Part shown: piece by piece, positions 36,886 to 49,717 of the stretch | How positions within the stretch are numbered: the first letter of the stretch is position 1 | How the letters are laid out: every line of letters starts with the position of its first letter | From: Homarus americanus | Lineage: Eukaryota; Arthropoda; Malacostraca; Decapoda; Nephropidae | Direction: 5' to 3' | Assembly (NCBI RefSeq): GCF_018991925.1 | Contig: NW_024738608.1 | Location: 1,553,187 to 1,617,186, forward strand | DNA length: 64,000 nt | Position numbers and translations under genes: made by a program | The notes under the pieces: generated by a model | Seen by the model: only the letters and a program-made list of their open reading frames with translations | What the model was told of the DNA's origin: nothing | Database searches by the model: none

Positions 36886-37039
36886 TATCCAACTCGGTTC
36901 TAACATCCGCCAGGTCCTCACTCAATAGGGACACGCCCCAATTATTTAGTCTCGTTGTGTCTCTCTATAGAAGGACTTAGGCCGTTTTTTGACTCAAGTT
37001 TCCCGTTTCAATTCCTTTGGTTTCATGTTTTAATTCCAT
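36886..37039. other. Unique centre between pyrimidine and purine blocks
   Basis: About 150 bp of mixed-composition DNA separates the pyrimidine block to the left from the purine block to the right. Confidence 0.5.
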
Positions 37040-37375
37040 CGTGGAGGGAGGGAGGGAGGGAGGAAGGGAGGAAGGTAAAGAAGGAAGGGAGGGAGGAGGG
37101 GAGGAGAAGGGAGGGAGGAAAGGTAAAAATAAGCATGCTGTGAAAGGAGGGAGGGGAGGGAGGGAGGGAGGAAGGAAATAACACTAGCTGAATGTAGAAG
37201 TTGAGGAAGGAGCATGGAGGGAAGGTAGGGGCGGAGGAGGAATGGAGGGATTGGAAGGTAAATACACTGTGAAGAGAGACGGGGAGGTAAAGATGGAGAG
37301 AGGTAGGGGTGGAGGGATGGAGGAAGGTAAGGGCAGAGGATGGAGGGTTGATGGATGGAGAGTTAACACACTATG
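37040..37375. repeat. Purine block with (GGGA)n words
   Basis: gggagggagggagg words at 37045-37170, then a weak repeat of aggtaaa, gaggga and gatgga. Confidence 0.87.
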
Positions 37376-37383
37376 GAGGGAAC

Positions 37384-37555
37384 GTGTCCTCCTCCTCCTC
37401 CTCCTCCACCTCCTCCTACATCACCATCCCCGGTAATGTTCTCATAGTAGTAGGTGTAGAAGCAGAAGGAATAGTAGTAGTAGTAGGTGTAGAAGCAGAA
37501 GGAATAGTAGTAGTAGTTATAGAAGTAGAAGAAATAGTAGTTGTAGTGAAGGCTC
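37384..37555. repeat. (CTC)n and GTA/GAA trinucleotide array
   Basis: (CTC)n at 37386-37415. At 37445-37545, ggtgtagaagcagaaggaat followed by agtagtagta is tandemly repeated. Confidence 0.9.
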
Positions 37556-37609
37556 AAAAATGGTGGGGGGTCTCACTCCAATTTTGAGTTTTAATTCTCA
37601 GTTTAACTT

Positions 37610-38720
37610 TTCAGTTCCATGCAAATTGGGGAGGGGAAGGAGAGGAAGGGAAGGGGAAGGCGGAAGTGAGGAAGAGGGGAGGTCGAAGGAAGGGAGGGGA
37701 GGGTTATGACAATTTGGGAGGGAATATAGCCTGTTCTCTTCTTCCCCTCCCCTCTTCCCTCCCTTTCACCCCCTCCCCTCCCGTCTTCCCTCCCTTTCAC
37801 CCCCTCTCCTCCCCCATCCTCCTCCTCGGCAGTGCCCTAGTAGCGTCTGTAAAAGTTTTCAAATATTTGTGTTCTCTATTCTCTTCCTATTCTTTGTTCT
37901 AATTCCTTGTTTCATAGGTTTTTAATTCCATACTAACCCGGAAAAGGGAGAGGAAGGTGGAAAGGAAATGGGAGAGGGGAAGAGATGGGTTGGGGAAAGA
38001 GGTAGAGGGAAAGACTTTGGGGAAATGGGTAGGGGAAAATAAGGAAACAAAGTAGGAGAATGGACTAATGGGGAAAATGGTGAAAGGGGAATTATATGGT
38101 AGGTCCCCCAGCCACGACCTAATGCTGAGTCAAGGTGGGGTTTTTTTTTCCAGTTTTATTTTATTATGTTTAAAAAAATATTTTGATTCTCGGACTGAGA
38201 TTTGAGTTACAAGTTAGGAGGCAGGGAAAGGCGGAAGAGGGAGGGAGAGAGGGTCAGTGGAAGGGGAGAAGGGGAGAGAGGAAGTGGGAGGGAATGAGGG
38301 GAAAGGGGGGGAGTTGAAATGGAGAAGGGAGAGGAAGAAAAGAGAAAAAGTGAAAGGGGAAGTGAAAAAATGGAAAGAAGAAAAGAAAGGGTGAAAAGAG
38401 GAGAAAGAAAGAAAGAAGAGGAAATGAAGAAGGAAGAAAGGAAAGCGTGGAATGAGCAAGAGGGGAAATTAAATGGAAAAGGGCGAAGAAGAAAGAGAAG
38501 AATTAGAGTGGGAAAGGAAAATAAGAAAGGGGATATGTAAGTAGAAAGGGGAAGGAGAAAATGAAAGGAAGAAGGTTAGGGGGAAGGGAAAGAGAAAGCA
38601 GAAAAATTAAAGGGGAAAAGAGACAAAGGGAAAAAAGGAAAGGACAAAGAGTAAAGAAAATGAGGAAAATGACGAAGGGAAGGGGAAAAAGAAAGGGTTG
38701 GGGTACACAGTAAGACCCCT
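37610..38720. repeat. Purine-rich block with a short pyrimidine insert
   Basis: A/G-rich plus strand, interrupted by a C/T stretch at 37735-37830 where ttccctccctttcaccccct is tandemly repeated. Unique AT-rich DNA lies at 37840-37930 and 38100-38210. Confidence 0.8.
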
Positions 38721-38907
38721 GGCAGTGTCTCGGTCGTGTTAAAAGGGGTTTTTTATGTTTGTGTTTTATTAGTGAGAGAGGAAAAGGGAGATCCCGCAGG
38801 CCCTGATGTGCGTGTGTGTGTGTACTGTGTGTGTGTGTAGGGAGGGAGGTGGCATTGTGTTGGTGGCTTTGCAGGAAAGGGAAGTGAAGAAGGAAGGAGG
38901 CCCCGGA

Positions 38908-38970
<63 letters not shown>
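38721..38970. repeat. (GT)n and (GA)n tracts
   Basis: Short GT runs at 38810-38840 and GA runs at 38912-38970. Confidence 0.92.
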
Positions 38971-38973
<3 letters not shown>

Positions 38974-39542
38974 AGACTAAACCTTTCTTGAGTTTCGGCT
39001 TGAGATTGATGCTGAAAAATTCCCAGGTTGAAGATTATATGAATGTGAGAATGAAATAGGGGCGATGAGAAAGATAACTAGTGAAAGAAAAGAAAAAGGG
39101 AGTTTAAAAAAAGAGAAGAGAGAGAGAGAGAGAGTTAGTAGTAGTCGAAGAGAGAAAAAATGTATATATAAGGACAGATAAGTTAATACACAGAAATAAA
39201 GATAGTGAACGAAAAACAGAGACGGATTTGGAAATAGATAGGAAGAGAAGAAGTAGGAACATTGAAAGTAAAAGCAAGTAATAGAAGGAGAGAGAGAGAG
39301 AGAGAGAGAGAGAGTGATATAGCTGTAGTTGCTGAAACCTCTCCAAAATTTAATAACATACAGTATAGTTGAGAGAGCAAGGGAGAGAACAACACAGAGA
39401 GACAACAAGAGATAGAGAGACGACACAAAGATAGCAATAGAGAGAAACAAAGACAGCAGAAAGAGATAAAAACAGCAAAAGAAATACAATAATAAAAGAG
39501 AGACCACAACAGAGAGACAATAACAACAGTTATAAACCACAA
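38971..39542. other. A-rich unique sequence with minor GA runs
   Basis: (GA)n at 39115-39134 and 39290-39315. Weak repeat of aacaacagagagaca-like words at 39385-39540. No gene. Confidence 0.5.
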
Positions 39543-39543
39543 C

Positions 39544-39635
<92 letters not shown>

Positions 39636-39660
39636 GAGAGAGAGAGAGAGGGAGAGGAGA
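39543..39660. repeat. (GA)n microsatellite
   Basis: About 118 bp of GA with a few GG slips at the right end. Confidence 0.97.
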
Positions 39661-40440
39661 GGAGGGGGGGTAGCGTCAAACACCGGGAAACACATCCCGA
39701 CCTCGTCCGACCCTCGCTGCAAAAATCGACACAAGAAAACATTCATTTCGACAGACGGGCGGCGGAAAGAATGCCCATAGACGGACGAGGCGGCAAAACG
39801 AGAGACCTGACACGGTGACAGGCGCCCTGGGAGAAAGGAAAAGGGCGAAGGGCCAGGAACGTATAAGGAGAGACAGAGAAAGAAAGAGAGGGAGAGATAG
39901 ACCAGAGAAGAGACAAAAAAAAGACTGCAATGTTTCTCAAAGGCGCGTGTGGATGCAACCAGGAGGAAGAGAGAGTGAGGCGAGACCCCAGCCTGCCGCA
40001 CATTGTCTAGAAGCTCAGCTGGGCGGCTAGGGGGAAGGGGTAGGGAGGAGGGGTCAGAGGAAGGGAGGAGGAGGAGATAGTGGAAGGGTACTGGCTGCTG
40101 CTAGTCGGTCGGGGAGGAGTACGGGGTGGAAGGGGGAGGGGGAGCTTGTAACAGGTGGTGAGAAATGTGGGGAGAAATGAAGACCAAATGAGAGTTGGGG
40201 AGGAGAGGAAAGTAAAGTTTGGGTGGGGAGATGAGAATAGACTCGTATCAATAAGGTGAGCCGCCTAGAACGAGTGTGAGATAGAGGAAAACAGACATAA
40301 GGAAACCCCCAAGAGATGAAAGTAAGATTTCAGGGCGCGAGGGAGAAAGAGAGAGAGAGAAAAAAAAAGACACAGACACACACGCGCGCGAAGGGGGGGG
40401 TCGAGAGAGGAAATTGTGAAGGCGAGAAGAGGAAAGAGGT
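39661..40440. other. CG-containing unique block, then purine-rich DNA
   Basis: From 39670 to 39840 CG dinucleotides are frequent and the DNA is non-repetitive. From 40040 it is G/A-rich. Minus frames here (up to 272 codons at 39183-40001) pass mainly through the GA tract and are not convincing. Confidence 0.45.
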
Positions 40441-40444
40441 GATC

Positions 40445-40860
40445 CTGGGGTACTCTCAGCCTCTTACCTAATCCGAATATTGGCCACCCGGGTCCTATAG
40501 CTAATCCAAGTATTAGCCGTCCAAACACCGATTAAATCCAATATTTGATTTTTTTTTACAGGGGTCGTTCATGCGAATGTTGACTAATTAGGTCGTAGTT
40601 AATTCTAGAACTGGTTATCCAAGACCGTAGTTAATCCAAATAGTGATTATCCAGTTCCTAGTTTATCCAGACCTTTTATAACCCGAGTATTGACCTTCCG
40701 AACCTTACTGAACCAAAATACTAACCATCCAGGCCTTATTTAACCTGATTAATGGTCATCCAGAATCCTTTTAGTCCCTCTTTAACCATACTACTGACCC
40801 TACAAACCTTAATTAACCTCTATTAACCATCCAGACTCCAATTACCTTAAATTTCAGTTT
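40445..40860. repeat. Ancient ~31-bp degenerate repeat
   Basis: The words attgacc/tatccag/acct and taattaatcca recur about 12 times at 28-40 bp spacing. Divergence is by substitution and indel, so the array is old. Confidence 0.7.
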
Positions 40861-41203
40861 CCTATGACCTAATCTATAGTCATTTCCATTCACCTATGAC
40901 CTCCCCTGTAGGTCATGTCCCCCTCATCTCTCGTACTATTCTTTTTTCTTTCACCAGTCACACTAACACCACTCTGGCAGACTCCCAGCCACCGGAGGGA
41001 AAAAGACTCACGCGAGGGGGAAAAAAAGGTGGGGGATGTTTATGGGAAAGTCAAGGGAAGTGGGGAACTTTGATGCGCGTGTCAGGGAAATATAAAGATT
41101 TTACAAGTCAGGGAAATTTTGGGGAGGGATTTTATGTTGAATCATTCGTATATGGGTTATTTTTTTTATAATAACGGTAATAATGATAATAACAACAATG
41201 GCG
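40861..41203. other. Unique spacer, nothing recognised
   Basis: G/A-rich around 41000-41040. No supported feature. Confidence 0.5.
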
Positions 41204-42173
<970 letters not shown>

Positions 42174-42390
42174 CGTCCGGCTGACAGCATACAGTGACAT
42201 CGTTTTCCAGTGTAAATAAAATGGTTAATTAATTCCTTCTTAAAGAAACCATCGACATGGGACCAGGTTTCTTCCACTCTATGATTTTGTTTGCGATTTT
42301 TCCACCAAGTTTGATGAAAAACGATTGTGCCGTTTTGCCTGCCCAGAACAGACACACACACGGACACACGGCTATTCCTATAGTATATTA
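42174..42390. mobile_element. Unclassified dispersed repeat, copy A
   Basis: Matches 43752-43974 in the same orientation over its whole length (about 85 percent by eye), with identical stretches such as aaagaaaccatcgacatggg, accaagtttgatgaaaaacg and cctatagtatatta. An internal simple repeat differs: CACACACGGACACA here, ACAGACAGACAG in copy B. No terminal inverted repeats seen; the class is unknown. It ends directly beside a 21-bp tandem array. Confidence 0.8.
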
Positions 42391-42394
42391 AATA

Positions 42395-42755
42395 GATGGT
42401 CGTGGTTGTTTTAATCATGGTCGTGGTTGTTATAATCATGGTCGTGGTTGTTATAATCATGGTCGTGGTTGTTAAAATCATGGTCGTGGTTGTTATAATC
42501 ATGGTCGTGGTTGTTATGATCATGGTAGTGGTTGTTATAATCATGGTCGTGGTTGTTATAATCATGGTCGTGGTTGTTATAATCATGGTCGTGGTTGTTA
42601 TAATCATAGTCGTGGCTGTTATAATCATAGTCGTGGTTGTTATGATCATGGTAGTGGTTGTTATAATCATAGTCGTGGTTATTTTAATCATAGTCGTCGT
42701 TTTTATAATCATGGTCGTGGTTGTTATAATCATGGTCGTGGTCGTGACACTTACA
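42395..42755. repeat. 21-bp minisatellite, about 17 copies
   Basis: Units contain ttataatcatggtcgtgg and gt. The period leaves the plus strand (VVVVIIM) and minus strand (MIITTTT) open. A 268-codon minus frame (42017-42823) spans this array and repeat copy A and is not a gene. The last six copies are the most diverged. Confidence 0.96.
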
Positions 42756-43490
42756 GTATCTAATATAATATAGGAAGGAATAGAATAAAGGTTAGAATAA
42801 TTAGTTAAAGAAATATTCGCCATAAGGTGAGGTTAAAAAAAATATTATGAATCACCAATGATCATTCCGGGATAAATTATATTTTGAAGAGAAGTGACCT
42901 TGTTTCTGGTTAGATTAGTCACCATCTGCTTTAGTCATCACCTGTGTTAAGTCATCATAGTCATCATGTACGTTAGTCAGTTTTAGGCCCATCTCACATG
43001 ACTGACCGACAATTATGTTCTTTCCTCGCGAGGGTGTTAGTTTTCAATGCGTCTTATTATTTACGCTGGTGGATGTAAGACCAGCTACCCTCGCTGACGC
43101 AGCTATGGTCAATTTGGTGTTATTCTTGTTTATAAATGCCTTCTAATCTGTCTCAAGTCTATCCGTCCTGTCTATTGCCATCCCAACTGACTGTTTCTCT
43201 GCGTGGTGTTTGACTGTAAGCCCGTCTGTACTCTTAGTGTCGTCAAATCTGTCTGTCTTATCCGTTGTTGGCGTGTGTCTGCCTGTTTGTCTAATGTGAA
43301 CCAGTCAGTCAGCTGTCTGTCTGTCTATCTGTCATGTTAGTTGCCATATTGTCTATTTGTACATGTATGAATCTGTCTATTTTTGTCAACCGCCTGTCTG
43401 TTTCACTGTCTATATTCACCCTGTGTCTATTGTAGTCATCTTCTCCATGCATTCCTGTTATTATCTTTTTATCTCTTCTCCTTTTCCATG
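42756..43490. other. Unique sequence with TGTC-rich patch
   Basis: From 43145 to 43410 the word tgtctgt or tgtctat recurs irregularly. Otherwise unique with no gene recognised. Confidence 0.5.
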
Positions 43491-43520
43491 TACAGTCAGC
43501 CACAGGAATAAGTACACACT
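43491..43520 (+). mobile_element. Possible solitary Tc1/mariner-type terminus
   Basis: tacagtcagccacaggaata followed by agtacaca starts with TA and the CAGT..CCACA..AA style of Tc1/mariner ends. No inverted partner is found within 500 bp, so this is a half-element or chance. Confidence 0.25.
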
Positions 43521-43751
43521 GTAACCTTGTAAGGTCCGAAAATGCTCTGGTAAAGTTGAAACTGCTCATCCAGATGCATGATGAAATTCATCTCCCCCCC
43601 ACCTGTTATCTCTAACTATTGTCTGTTTCCCCTTCTTTATTCTTCTATTTACTCATCTTCCTTCCTTTACTAATCCAAACAACATTAAAAAATAAAGTAG
43701 GCTAAGAGAAAAAGTGGGGGGAGGAGGAGGGAGCCTTACGATAACTGCAAT

Positions 43752-43974
43752 CGTCCGGCCTGCTGACAGTGTACAGCGACATCTGTTGCCAGCATAAATA
43801 AAATCGTTAATTAATGCGTTCCTAAAGAAACCATCGACATGGGACCAGGTTTGCTCCACTCTATGAATTTTTTGCGATTTTTCCACCAAGTTTGATGAAA
43901 AACGATTGTGCCGTTTCGGCTGCCCAGAACAGACAGACAGACAGGCAGATACACGGCTAGTCCTATAGTATATT
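43752..43974. mobile_element. Unclassified dispersed repeat, copy B
   Basis: Second copy of the element at 42174-42390, about 1.6 kb away in direct orientation, with an (ACAG)n internal tract. Flanks are unrelated to those of copy A, so the shared part approximates the element or its conserved core. The direct repeats could recombine. Confidence 0.8.
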
Positions 43975-45220
43975 AGATTACTAAGTCATTGCGGTAATAT
44001 TATTGATCTGTTAACGAAAGTGTAGGTGTTATTAGGCTATCATTAATCTGCTTGGTGGAAATACAAAAGAAATGCATGCTTTTTCTCCGTGACCTAAGAG
44101 GATGGACGTGAAGCAGTCTTTGTGGTCAAAGAATATAAGATACAAACATGAAGTCGAGGTTTCATTCATCCAGTCATTCACCACTATTTTATCCCCAGAT
44201 CCCTGCCACCATCACCTTAAGACCTGGAAGGGCTCTTGTTGAACATCTGGACCACTGCACAATATACTTGCTTCCGGGACCTTCATTAAATACTGCAGCC
44301 TGGCAGTGTGTCAGAGGAGTGAACTTGTGGTGACTAACTGACACATGAACCACTTTAATGAAACACACCTGAACTGATCCCAGCATTGAAACTTCAGTTC
44401 TCAGGTAAGAGTAAATAATGTCATTAACTTATTGAGGGAATTGTCAATATTTTAGAATTAGGCGAAAATTTGTCACTGGGGAATTTTGATTTGGTTTTTA
44501 GAGTTTAAGGTAAATTTAAGGTCAGCCATAAGAGCAGAGACGTTACTATACACTACGTTACTATACTATACGGTAGGTTTGATAGGCTGGTCTACCTCAC
44601 AAGCGGTTCCCGTTTTCCTTCTTGATGTTCGAACTATTAACTAATACACCATTTTTTATTTATTTTTTACATCGTTCCCTTTCATCGTCATAGAGGAAGG
44701 CCAGTAGACAGTGGGAATCGAATTACCCGAGAAGCAGATTAGTCTTTGATGTAGATAAAGCGTTTCGATCCCTTATGAAGACTATTATTAGTGGTTTAGT
44801 ACTTCATGGTCTCGCGTTTCGCCAGCCTGTGTGTTTCTTTTGTTTATCTCTTTAGCTACGCATTTTGTCGTTACTTGAGTCGGCCCTTAATTAGCGGAGT
44901 AGTGTTGTTGTTTTGTTTTCTTTTTATCCTTGTTACTTCATATTACGGGATCTGTTTGTTATTTAACATGGCCGTCTCTGCCGTAGTTTGTGTTTTCCTG
45001 TTCTTAATTCTTAACCGTAACCATCGTTTTTTGTTCTCTATGCGTACACCGTCTACCTCCTGCATTCCGTCTCCAGATGTCGCGCGAATGAGGGATACTC
45101 GGTGATTGTTCCCTTTTTTTTTCTTTTTTTACTGGTCAAGGCAATAGCTAAGTTACGTTTTGGGTTAGGAACCTGAAATTTGAACACCATAGTAATTAAG
45201 TGATTTAGCTTTTTTTTTAT
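43975..45220. other. Unique sequence, nothing recognised
   Basis: The plus frame 44806-45105 (99 codons) is hydrophobic with several possible membrane stretches but is unlike any family I know and sits in T-rich DNA, which favours such frames. A short tandem of gttactatac lies at 44544-44570. Confidence 0.4.
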
Positions 45221-45247
45221 TTATTTATTTATTTATTTATTTATTTT
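45221..45247. repeat. (TTTA)n microsatellite
   Basis: Six TTTA units. Confidence 0.95.
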
Positions 45248-45944
45248 TTACTCGTATTATTTTCATGGGGTAGGGGGCAGTGTACATTGTTAGTACCACT
45301 ACTGGACTGGCATATAAAAATCCATATTTCATACATGACTTTAAGTGAATGCTAGAATATTTTATATGGCATCATGAAAACAGAATGATTGGTTAGCGGT
45401 TGGGTAGGTTAAGTAAGTGGTCTAAAAAAAAAAGTTTGTTCTTGACGTCAGCGAGTAAACATGACGCTTCCCAGATGTGCTAAACTAAATGGGTCGGGAA
45501 GATTTAGGGAAGTGGGCTTATGTTGTGTAGCAGGAGCACCAATTGGGACAGCCAGGCGGTAGGACAACATCCCATCTAACTTTACAAACTATGAGGAAGA
45601 AATGAAAGTTGAGCTGGAAGGATTTTGGTCGCTCTTATCGTGATGGCGGGGTTTCGTCCAGTGGGGGAAATTCTCTGATGGATTATTCTCCGTAGAATTT
45701 TGTCCAGAGTATCTGGCAGCCTGGCTATCGACAGACGTTCTTTTGGTCTTACTGGATTAGAATGCTATTATTTTCCAACTCATTTCCCGACTGAACAGGA
45801 CAAAATACCGCATTATACTGTAGATCAAAACCGCTTATTTAATCCATCTCATATCCTGACATCATTTAAAGTTACAACACAGCATTATCTGTATGTCATC
45901 ACTGTGTGTGATACTAAGGTGCTTATTGATACGTCTCAGCTAGG
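45248..45944. other. Unique sequence, nothing recognised
   Basis: The plus frame 45700-45963 (87 codons) ends inside the fold-back element that follows and has no known similarity. Confidence 0.45.
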
Positions 45945-46033
45945 TTACATTAGGTTAGGTTAAGTCGGATAGGTTAGATTAGATGGTTAAATCTTGAGGT
46001 GAAAAGGTATAGGCCTAATCTTCAGGTGATCCT
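45945..46033. mobile_element. Fold-back family member 3 (half element)
   Basis: TTAGG-like core (45948-45985) followed by an arm whose reverse complement reads gatcacctgaagattaggcc, ccttttcacctcaa and gatttaacc. This is the same order of words as the arms at 23813-23865 and 24525-24577. No matching arm is seen on the left. Confidence 0.55.
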
Positions 46034-46430
46034 CATTTTTTATATCAGTAACTTTACCTGACGAAGACCTGACATGTCTGTATATATTCCAAGATTAAAT
46101 CGACTATAGCTCGATGGGGCCAGAGGTGAGATAAACGATACTGGCATAGTTGGGTAGTGTCCGACTGAGTCTTAGATTTGTAAATAGTAAAATACTGTAT
46201 TATGAAGGTGGGTGAGGTACGGAAATACAGACAGACAGACAGAAAGAAAGAAAGAGAGAGGAAAAGAATGAGAGAGAGAGAAAGTGTTAATCAGAGAAAG
46301 AGAGACAAGCCCTGCATCTATTATGACCGTGGGAAGGAGGTGTGACCATGGTGAGTGTGTCGTTGTCACTGGTCATCAGCTGTTACCTCCACATGCTGCA
46401 CATACCAACCCCGACCACTGCCACCTTTCT
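46034..46430. other. Unique sequence with a GACA/GAAA patch
   Basis: GACAGACAGACAGAAAGAAAG-type sequence at about 46228-46290. Nothing else. Confidence 0.5.
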
Positions 46431-46830
46431 CCCTCACTCCTAGATCCCCTGCCACCCCCTTCCCTCCCACTCCGACCCCTGCCACCTCCCTACCTCCCTC
46501 CTCGATCCCCCGGCACTTCCTCCTTCGACCTCACATTCTCCTCCTGACCTCTACATTCTTTTCCCACTGAATCTCGGCCACTTCTCGACCCTGGCCATCT
46601 CATTCCTGACCCCCACATTCTCCGATCCCCTGGCCACCTCCCGATCCCCACACCTCAATCTCTGCCACTGAATTTGGCCATCTCCACCCCAAACTATCAC
46701 CCCCAAACTTCTCCAACACCTCCACTTCCACTGTCTTTCCTCCAACACTTCTGCAACACTTCCAACACCTTCCTCCAACACCTCTAACACTTTCACCCTC
46801 CAACACCCTCCAACACCCCCCTTCCAATTT
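46431..46830. repeat. Pyrimidine-rich degenerate array
   Basis: Words ccccgaccactgccacct, tcctgaccccacattct and ccaacacctcc/ccaacacttc recur. Two sub-arrays are evident: gatcccctgccacc at 46440-46680 and caacac(c/t)tc at 46700-46825. Confidence 0.85.
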
Positions 46831-47229
46831 TTTCTAAAGATGTTGACCCACACTGGTGTTGATGTCTTATTGTCATGTTTGATAGAATGTTAGTCGTGAT
46901 GTTTTGATGATGTTATAGAATCGAAAGTAAGTATTATAAAATTGATGTTGATGAATGTTAACTTAAATTTTCTTGAGACATTAATTTTGACTCGAAATAA
47001 CTGACGTAGAAATGAGAAATGTGCGTTTGAGGGAAAAATAGATCGACCTAGTTTCAAAAAACATTAATTGGTTTGTATAAAAACCAACTGATATAAGTTT
47101 TGTTTATAGGCCTACCTGTTAATGAGATATTTTTTATAATCAGTTCTATTTGATGGAGGGTGTTTTCTGTTTCTTGTTTTCTTTTTTTCGAATCTCCGAA
47201 GCCTCGAGCCGTATTTGACGCGGTTACTG
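46831..47229. other. AT-rich unique sequence
   Basis: No feature supported. Confidence 0.5.
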
Positions 47230-47610
47230 TTAGAAATCAAGAGCCATAGTAAGACTGAATCCCTTTGATCTCGAACCGAATCCTATTGGTGTAATTTAAT
47301 TGAAACCCCTTTGATGCGTTCACTGAAACCCATTTGCTCGTGGTTCCACCTGAAGCAATGATTTGAACGTGGTTGTGTTGAGGCAGCTGTGACGTGGTTA
47401 TATAGGGATATTTTTTTAAGTTGATCCACGTGTAGCATTTCAGACGTGGTTCTAAATAATAATAAAAAACTCTCATGGTTTAAGTGTAATATTCCAGACG
47501 TGGTTCTATTGAATCAAACTCAACCTGCTTTACCTGTTCTTTCACTAAGGATTTAACGTGGTTTATGAGTAGAATTTTGGACATTATTCCAAATTAAACA
47601 TATTCGACGT
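47230..47610. repeat. Ancient degenerate repeat with gacgtggtt words
   Basis: gacgtggtt, aacgtggtt or ctcgtggtt occurs at 47338, 47370, 47390, 47450, 47500 and 47556, accompanied by tgaaacc/attgaat words. Spacing is 20-60 bp, so the array is old or chance-enriched. Confidence 0.5.
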
Positions 47611-48816
47611 TGTTAGGGTGATTAATAAAAAATCCCACATCTTAATTACCGAAGCAATTTAAGGACGATCTCCCTATAAGTTATAATAATATTTTCGATG
47701 CGTTTCCAGAGATATTATTGACGAACCTCTTATTATTAAAAAAAAAAGTCAAAATCTTACGACGTTGGTCTTTTGAAGGCTTCTGGGTAATTAAAACTTG
47801 TGATAGTTTCCCCCCAAAGCCTTTACATGTTTTAAAAACGCTTATTATAAGATTTCAGCTCTTTGAACCAAAAGTTTCGAATCTTTGACACAGGTTCGTT
47901 TAACTTCCAAACTTACGGTATGCGGGTCTTTGTGGGCTGGCAGGAGAGCAAACAATGAAAATCGAGTTAAATTCTGTATATAAACGGAATACGCAAACGG
48001 GAGAATAAAATATGATAAAAGGAGTGAAATTAAATGAAATTGATGAATAGGAACAATTGAAAAAACACAAAATGGGATTAATTGGATAGTTTATTTATAC
48101 AAACAGGTAAAAGAAAAAAATTATTCTTACCATATAAAAGTCACCCAAACAAGAGTAAAACACGATAGAGTAATTTTTTATCTGAATGAAAGGAAGGGAA
48201 TTAAAACACGTAAATAAACAGAACAAAACTTTACTTATCAAAACACATATAATATAACAGACACAAAAAACACCCAATTAATGCAGTTAGTAATGAGGGA
48301 ATTCTTGTATAATGATGTATGTTGTCATGGTTTTGGGTGGTTCGGTGGTAGTAGGAGTGGATTATATTATATAAAGATAATAATATGTCGTATTTCTTAC
48401 CGTAGAGTTTGATACCTTCACACTGATTACTTACAGGAGATTATGGCGTATCTACGTAGAAGTTCACTCCACCACTCGACATTCCATGATTTATACTTGA
48501 TAAATGATGATTTAATGAATTCATTTAATTTCCAACATCCATCTAAGTTATTGGTTATACTTTGTCATAACCAATCAGTCATTACCTTTAGTAATAATAA
48601 GATAGGATCACAGATACGGGCAGATAATTGCACTTACATTTATTTGTCAAGCTTCCATACAATGATTTACAATTTGCATGGATATATGATTCACTCACGT
48701 TCACGCTGTAATAAAATTAATCTTCTAAAAGAGAATTTTAACTTGGGGACACATGTGATTACTCTACTATGGGTATGACTTAACAGAGCCTTAATTCTTC
48801 AAGTGATACATTTACT
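47611..48816. other. Unique AT-rich sequence, nothing recognised
   Basis: Plus frame 48443-48778 (111 codons) is non-repetitive but unlike known proteins. Not called. Confidence 0.4.
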
Positions 48817-49285
48817 GCCAGCCTGGATTGCTTTTGTTGCAACCAGGCTTCCGCACAAGAACTTCTTTCCACGGCCATAACAACAAAAAGTACTCTTGGG
48901 TTACCACACATAGTCTCGCGTCACTGACAGTCACTGTAGACGCGGCAAGGAGAACTGGTAAGCGTGACTTGAATTAACCATTTAGGTGCAATAGACCAGC
49001 CTGGATTGCTTTTGTCGCAACCAGGCTTCCACACGTGATATTTCCACGGGGATAACAAACCTAGGTTAACACACTTAGTCTCGTGTCGATCACGGTCACG
49101 GTAGACGGGTGTCGTGCAGGAGAACTCTGTAAGCGTGAATTAATTAACCATTTACTGTAGGTTTGATAGGCCAGCCTGGATTGCTCTTGTCGCAACCAGG
49201 CATCCACACGTGATATTTCCACGGGGATAACAACCTAGGTTAACACGCTTAGTCTCGTGTCGACGGCGGTTCACAGGACGGAGTG
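48817..49285. repeat. Tandem triplication, ~177-bp unit
   Basis: Units start at about 48817, 48995 and 49170 (periods 178 and 175). Each opens with gcctggattgcttttg, then t(t/c)gcaaccaggc, a perfect 10-bp interrupted hairpin (gcctgg..ttgc / gcaa..ccaggc), and contains a downstream ttagtctcg(c/t)gtc and gtgaattaattaaccattta-like stretch. There is no open frame across the units. Confidence 0.92.
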
Positions 49286-49632
49286 GCGGTGGAGGACTCT
49301 GTGTGGTGTGGTGTCCCGTCCCCTTTCAGGAGGGAGAGGATGGAGACGACGTCTTAACTAACCCATGGCTCAGGGGGTACTACTTAAAATGAGGTTTTTG
49401 GGTGTGAAGTGATGAACAGTACAACACTGTTTCACTGCCCACCCCCATAAAGGCTGGATGACATACACTAATGAAAAATACATGTCCCACTTATGCCTCG
49501 CCGGGCGTCTTATCTCTGGTAAAACAAACTTTGGAGTTGGTTGCGTGGGTAAGCCTAACGCAACCCATGACAATATGATAGATTAGAGGCAGTTCTTGTA
49601 ATTCTTAAGTATACTGTATATCCTTTGAGGAA

Positions 49633-49635
<3 letters not shown>
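49286..49635. other. Unique spacer, nothing recognised
   Basis: GC-balanced to about 49330, then unique. No supported gene. Confidence 0.45.

Positions 49636-49713
<78 letters not shown>
49636..49713. repeat. (CT)n microsatellite
   Basis: About 39 CT units. Confidence 0.98.

Positions 49714-49717
<4 letters not shown>

Noticed and set aside
39183..40001. 272-codon minus frame
   Set aside because: Runs through the (GA)n tract and purine-rich flanks; no recognisable domain.
44806..45105. 99-codon hydrophobic frame suggesting a membrane protein
   Set aside because: T-rich DNA yields such frames by chance; no family recognised and no neighbouring exon.
48443..48778. 111-codon non-repetitive plus frame
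   Set aside because: No motif or family resemblance; AT-rich context without coding signature.
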